Of a stretch of DNA of 64,000 nt, positions 58,941 through 64,000 are shown piece by piece; position 1 is the first letter of the stretch, and each line of letters begins with the position of its first letter. A program made the translations under genes and the position numbers. Origin of the DNA: Henckelia pumila (Eukaryota; Streptophyta; Magnoliopsida; Lamiales; Gesneriaceae); assembly GCF_033568475.1 (NCBI RefSeq), contig NW_027331831.1, positions 11,160,001-11,224,000 of the forward strand, written 5' to 3'. A model generated the notes under the pieces. It was not told the DNA's origin, made no database searches, and worked only from the letters and a program-made list of their open reading frames with translations.

Positions 58941-59285
58941 CAATAATTGTTCCTGTTTGGTAGAGCGGTCGAACCATGACGCTTGAGCTGCTGTGCGATT
59001 TAAAAAATTTGAGTTGCACCATTACCACCAGCTAAAGCTTTTGGTAAAACGGCAAGCGATCGGTCCTACAATTGATATCAGAGTCAAGGTCATGAGTTCG
59101 ATTTCCAATGATTGCAAGGAGTGCAATTACTGGAAGGGAGATTGTTGAGGTGCAATAATTATCTCAACTTGGTAGAGCGGTCGAACCATGGCGCATGGGC
59201 TGCTGTGCGATTTATAAGATTTGAGTTACACAATTACCACCAGTTATTGTTTTTGGTAAAGCAACAAACGCTCGATCCAACATAT
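58941..59285. repeat. Direct repeat with GGTAGAGCGGTCGAACCATG unit
   Basis: A unit of about 110 bp at 58957-59055 recurs at 59171-59275 (GCTGCTGTGCGATTTA, TTGAGTT, ATTACCACCAG, TTTTGGTAAA). Between them lies GAGTTCGATTTCC, which resembles a tRNA B box. It could be a tRNA-derived SINE or an LTR piece; I cannot decide. Confidence 0.5.
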
Positions 59286-59399
59286 ACCTAAAGATCAAAA
59301 GAAATTAAATGAAAGATAGATCTTATAGATCTCATATAAAAAAATAGATTTTATAGAAAACATCGTAATTTATCTTACAAACAAAAATAAAGAAAATAA

Positions 59400-61731
59400 A
59401 ATAAAAAAGAAATTCAAAAAAATAAAACGATATATCCAAGAAATAAAATTTTTTGTCATAAATGTGGTAAAAAAGTCATTATGCTAATAAGTGTTAGGCC
59501 AAAGAAAATATTAAAAATCTTGATGTTAATGATAATATTAAAGAAGAATTATTTAAAATATTTTTAAATTCTGAAGAAATTAATTCAAAAAATTAGTCTT
59601 ATAATTCTGAGGATCTAAATGCTTTAGAATATGATTCGGTTATTTTCGAATAAAAAACTGAAGACTGTGATGTTTATATTCAAGGACAAACATTTATTTA
59701 TCATATTAGTAATACTGAGAAAGATAATGACGAGTTTTATAAACTTATGTCTCAAAATATATGGAATTTCTCAAATAATAAATGATCCGAATTTAAGATC
59801 TGATGTTATTGATAAAATGGATAATAATCCTTTAATAAAATAAGACTAATAATATTATTAATCTAACTTATTCTGTGACTGAAGTTAAAAAACTTCTTAA
59901 ATAAAAATATAATAATCAAACTCTAGTTACTAACAAGATTTAATTCATGAGATTAATAATCTTAAAAAGAAAATTAAAAATTTACAAAACAAGAATATAA
60001 TTCTTCATAATAGATTAAATAAAATTGAAAAATTAAAAAATAATAAAATAAAAGATAATTGATCAAGAAAATTATCAGGATCTTAAGGATCAGGTAAATT
60101 CATATGAAAATATACCCTTATTTGGTCATAACGATCTTTCTGTTCTTAGTATGATAATATCACAGAAATGGTATACAAATATCATTCTTTTATTGATAAT
60201 TCTTATAAAAAAATTTTATTGCTATGATTGAAAGTGATGTTTATTTAAATGATATTCAAGAAGGTTTAATACCTACTAAATATTTTCATAAAACTACTCA
60301 TTCTCTATCTCATGCGGGAGGAACATTCCTAGATATCAACTATAAATTGCCGAAAGATTATATTTGCAAAGACAAAACTTGCATTGCAACAAGTTTTTTA
60401 TTAGCCAAAGATATTTCTAGCCAACTTATTCTTGGCCTTTTTTTATTTATAAAATTTGTCATTTAACTCATATTGATGAAAAAGAAATTACTGATATTGA
60501 TGAAAAAAGAATTACTGATACTTTTGATGGAAAACCTCTTACTTTCCAGTTTATAACAAAACCTATACATAAAATTTTAAATGAGACCCAGATTTTAAAT
60601 GAGACCCAGATAAAATTGATAGAAAAATTTTTCATTCAAATTCTTTAAAATAAGATATGGTTGTTTTAACTATTGATGAAAAATAAAAAAAATCCAAATT
60701 ATATGAAAAAATTAAACTTGTTCATAATAAGTTTTCTCTAGAAATTTGTAATAATCATCCTAATGCTTTTTGGGATAGAAAGAAACATATATATTGTTTC
60801 TCTTCCTTATGAAGATACATTTGATGAAAAGAATATTCCGAATAAGGCTCGAATTTGTCAAAGGAATTCTGAATATATAGAATTATGTAAGACTCAGATA
60901 AATTCTTTAGTAGAAAAAGGTTAATAACATCTTCTCAATTTTCTTGGTCTTGTACTGCCTTTTATGTTAATAAACATCCTGAACAAGAAAGAGGTATTCC
61001 TAGACTAGTTATAAACTATAAACCTCATAACAAAGTTTTAAAATGGATTAGACATCCTATTCTTAATAAAAAAAAATATTTATTAGATAGACTTGTTCAT
61101 GCTTTGGAATTTTCAAAGTTTGATTTAAAATCATGATATTGGCATATTCAAATAAAAAAAATCCGATAGATATAAAACTGCTTTTAATATTTTTATAAGA
61201 CATTATGAATTGACAGTTATGTCATTTGGCCTTAAAAATGTCCCTTCAGAATTCCAACAGATTATGAATGGTATTTTTTCAATCCTTTCAGCAATTTTAT
61301 TATTGTATATATTGATGATGTCTTACCTTTTCTAAAGATATTGAATCTCATTTCAAACATTTGGAAATGTTTAGAAATTTTTTTATTCAAAACAGTCTTA
61401 TTATATCAAAGCCTAAGATGGCCTTATTTCAGACTAATATTAGATTTTTTGACCATATGATAGAAAAATAGAATATTATTCCTATACAAAGAAGTATAAA
61501 ATTTGGTAATAAATTTCCAGATGAAATAATTGATAAAACTTAGTGACAGGGATTTTGAGAAGTCTGAATTATATATCTCCTTATATTCAGAACCTGACAA
61601 ATAATTCTGCTATTTTATAGAATCAACTTAAAAAGAATCTTTCTCCTTGGACTATAGATCATACAAAAGTTGTTCAAAGGATTAAAGAAAAGGTTAAAAA
61701 TATTCCTTGTTTTATGTTAGCTGTAGCGACT
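59400..61731 (+). pseudogene. Endogenous pararetrovirus fragment (Caulimoviridae, petuvirus/florendovirus-like), broken
   Basis: The order of domains is that of a caulimovirid polyprotein. A CCHC knuckle lies at 59454-59494 (one base short, so frameshifted inside). An acidic linker follows, then a protease-like region (60224-60466) in which the usual D-T/S-G triplet is not intact. The reverse transcriptase runs from about 60960 to 61500, with YIDD at 61308-61319. Many stops and shifts break it in all frames, so no protein can be made. Integrase is absent, as expected for a pararetrovirus. The right side is cut by a gypsy LTR inserted at 61732. The RNase H part would lie beyond that element, off the window. 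Assignment below family level is from recall of domain character only. Confidence 0.72.
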
Positions 61732-63204
61732 CGCACCGGAATCACCTACTAATCAGAAGCTTAAGCATGCAGTTAAACAATAATAAATCATAATTAGAGA
61801 TAAACTGTCGAAACTAAAATAACTAAAATACCAGCATGTTAAAACCTAGTGGCTGACTCTGCAACCCTGCCTTGGTCACCACCCAATCTCCAGATCCCTA
61901 GGAGGACTACCTGCAACTCCCCGTCGAATGGGGTGTCCAAAAACAACAGTATGAGGACGTGAGCATAAAACGCTCAGTACGAGAGTATGAGTATACAATA
62001 TTATATGTGCATGTATGCAAGTGTACGAGTATCAAGACTCGAGGTCAAGAATATCTGATCAAGAACAAACTTGGGCCTTGGGTAGGTAGCATGTTGTGAC
62101 GTCGCTTCAGGAGGTGACCTACATACCCAACTGATGGTAACCTAACATAAGTCTACGTCTCCAACTAATATTGGTGACCTGACACGAGTTTATATGTCCA
62201 ACCATATACTGACAGGATAGGGTAACCACCCTATTACAGGATAACATAAGGATACAAGCTCAAGATGATCATGCATGTAGCATAATAACATGTAGATAAA
62301 ATCATGTCATATAAATAATGCAACACATAATACATGCATATTCAGAAAGGATATCTCGAACAGTACTTTCGTACCTTTCTAAGACAGATCTTAGAAGCTC
62401 CCATCTAGGTTCCAAACCTATATGCAGCAATACAATACATAATAACCATGTATTATCTAACATGCCAAACATCACCTATTATGCTCTAAAAGCCTTAACT
62501 AAGTCATAACATACTCCATATTTTTTATAAGGATCCAGAGCTATACCTTCGTCCATCGTTAGCCCATTGATGTTGAATGCCTCAAAGTTTGGGCACAACC
62601 TTGATACGACTCCTGGACACCTCGCCAGAGCTCCGCCGCTTGGCCACTACTACAGACACTGTCTGTTATATAAAAACTACTACCTGATTTAACCCTTAAA
62701 ATAAGAGTACTCAAAATCCCTTAAAACAAGCTAACATGGGCCAAAGAGAGGTTTATTTGCATCCAAATGAGGTCATCCTCGGCCTTATTTATAGACTTCG
62801 ATCGGACGCTTCGACCCCTAGATCGGACGCTCCGACCTATGCATGAGTGCCATGTTCCGATTGGTCAAGATCGGATGCTCCGATCCCACTTTGGAGGCTC
62901 CCATCCCATGCATGCAGCTACATGTTCAATTTCTATTGACACGTGCATGGCACTACGATCGGAGGCTCCGATCTCAGTTCGGATGCTCCGATCTGCCCCG
63001 TAGCTTTCGAACTCCAACGATGGCTCCGATCTGGTTTGGACCCTCCGAACTGCCCGATCCCAAAATAAGTCCATTAACCATTTGTCGGGCGTTTTGGAAT
63101 CAATTCCTTGGTCCGTTAGATCATATTAAAATCCATTAATCATGTTTATTATATCTAAACATGATTAAAAAATTAATCTTGTAAAATATAACCGGACAAT
63201 TACA
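61732..63204 (-). repeat. Gypsy 3' LTR (minus orientation), 1,473 bp
   Basis: In minus orientation it starts TGTAATTGTCCGG and ends GAGTCGCTACA. The purine tract follows outside its start. On the minus strand a TATA-type TATAAATAAGG lies near 62785-62795. Just upstream of it (62796-63060) is an array of GATCGGACGCTCCGATC-like dyads. It is inserted in the pararetrovirus fragment. Confidence 0.85.
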
Positions 63205-64000
63205 TTCTCCCCCACTTAAGAGATTTCGTCCTCAAATCATATCTTAAGTACCGAATGAACTTGAATAAGATCAACAGATTCTTATTCTCTTATATCATTT
63301 TACAAGATCTCACTGTAATCCAAATAATTTCCAGTAACAACATGGTCCCTCCACACATGTTAAATCCGTATCCACTGTACCTTGGATGATTGCAAGATGT
63401 AAGACTCATCTACCACAAATCACCACCACAGTGATACATCGAACACATTGTGGATACTAGACCCATATAGCGGCAATGCTTGTCGGTACTATATCTCATT
63501 TATTGTCCAACATCCCATTTGGACCAATAAAATCTAGAGATATCTTTCTGGTAAATCAGCTATATCAACCCCTGGTTGAATTAATTCTAGTCCTTCTAAC
63601 TGTCGCTTCCCCACTTCTTTCTAGAATTATGAAGTATGACATCGTCGTCCGTACAATGTCTCAATTGGTGTCATACCAATACTGTGGTGATAACTGTTGT
63701 TGTACGCGAATTTAATCAGTGTCAACTGATCTTGTCAAGCTGGACCAAAAATCCAAAGTGCAAACTCATAATATATTCTCAAAATAAAGATATTACGTGC
63801 TGACTGGTCATCATTCTCCGAATGATAGGCTGTACTCACATTTGAGAATATTACTTGACTCATACTTGGAACTCCCCCAGAATCTGGAATATTAAATCTG
63901 AAATCTCATTCCCTGAAAATGCTTACTGGTATGCCATGAAAACTCACTATTATCTGAATATGTAATCAATCACTACTGTCAAAAGTGAAGTCTCGATTAC
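63205..64000 (-). mobile_element. Internal 3' part of the minus-strand gypsy element
   Basis: The purine tract AAGTGGGGGAGAA (63205-63217, minus strand) touches the LTR. Further in, a 30-codon piece at 63627-63716 reads [20 protein letters not shown], the classic end of the gypsy integrase core, then a stop. The rest is broken integrase C-terminal sequence. The element continues beyond the window. Confidence 0.75.

Noticed and set aside
58957..58980. Possible tRNA gene from GGTAGAGCGGTCG
   Set aside because: No cloverleaf can be formed, there is no paired acceptor stem, and the A- and B-box-like parts are too far apart.
62767..63139. Overlapping 78- and 98-codon frames
   Set aside because: They fall in the dyad array of the gypsy LTR and arise from the repeat, not from a protein.

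Overview
This window is nuclear DNA of a flowering plant, very probably a eudicot. It is AT-rich, has plant-type introns, and holds two plant gene families: sphingoid-base C4-hydroxylase (two copies) and a PMT2-type Golgi methyltransferase. Most of the rest is layered, decayed transposable elements. The long broken reading frame downstream of pol in the large copia element resembles hypothetical proteins I recall from Gesneriaceae (Dorcoceras) genomes. That hints at Lamiales, but it is recall, not a search.

Layout. 1-5.4 kb: start of a minus-strand Ty3/gypsy element (gag start, PBS, 5' LTR) inserted in a broken hAT transposase, followed by a truncated gypsy LTR. 5.4-12.4 kb: AT-rich spacer with several inverted-repeat elements (MITEs) and local duplications. 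12.4-21.7 kb: hydroxylase copy 1, whose single intron has grown to 8.3 kb. It carries a copia element with its TATGA duplication; inside that a Mutator-type MITE, inside that a solo gypsy LTR, inside that a small hAT element, each layer bounded by its own target-site duplication. 23.0-42.5 kb: one Sirevirus-like copia element with gag-pol, two antisense ORFs, a broken envelope-like ORF, and a 7.3-kb gypsy element inserted in its 3' LTR. 46.0-47.4 kb: hydroxylase copy 2, intact, with a 379-bp intron. 48.2-50.9 kb: a complete six-exon PMT2-like gene on the minus strand, convergent with copy 2. 51-59 kb: spacer, MITEs, hairpins and an LTR fragment. 59.4-61.7 kb: a broken fragment of an endogenous pararetrovirus (Caulimoviridae), interrupted by a minus-strand gypsy element that runs off the right edge.

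Function. Only hydroxylase copy 2 and the PMT2-like gene look like ordinary intact host genes. Copy 1 keeps its promoter-proximal sequence, splice sites and all three histidine boxes but has lost the last 31 codons. The two hydroxylase copies share about 300 bp of upstream DNA and their 3' flanks. They are therefore one duplicated unit, now about 33 kb apart, separated mainly by retrotransposons.
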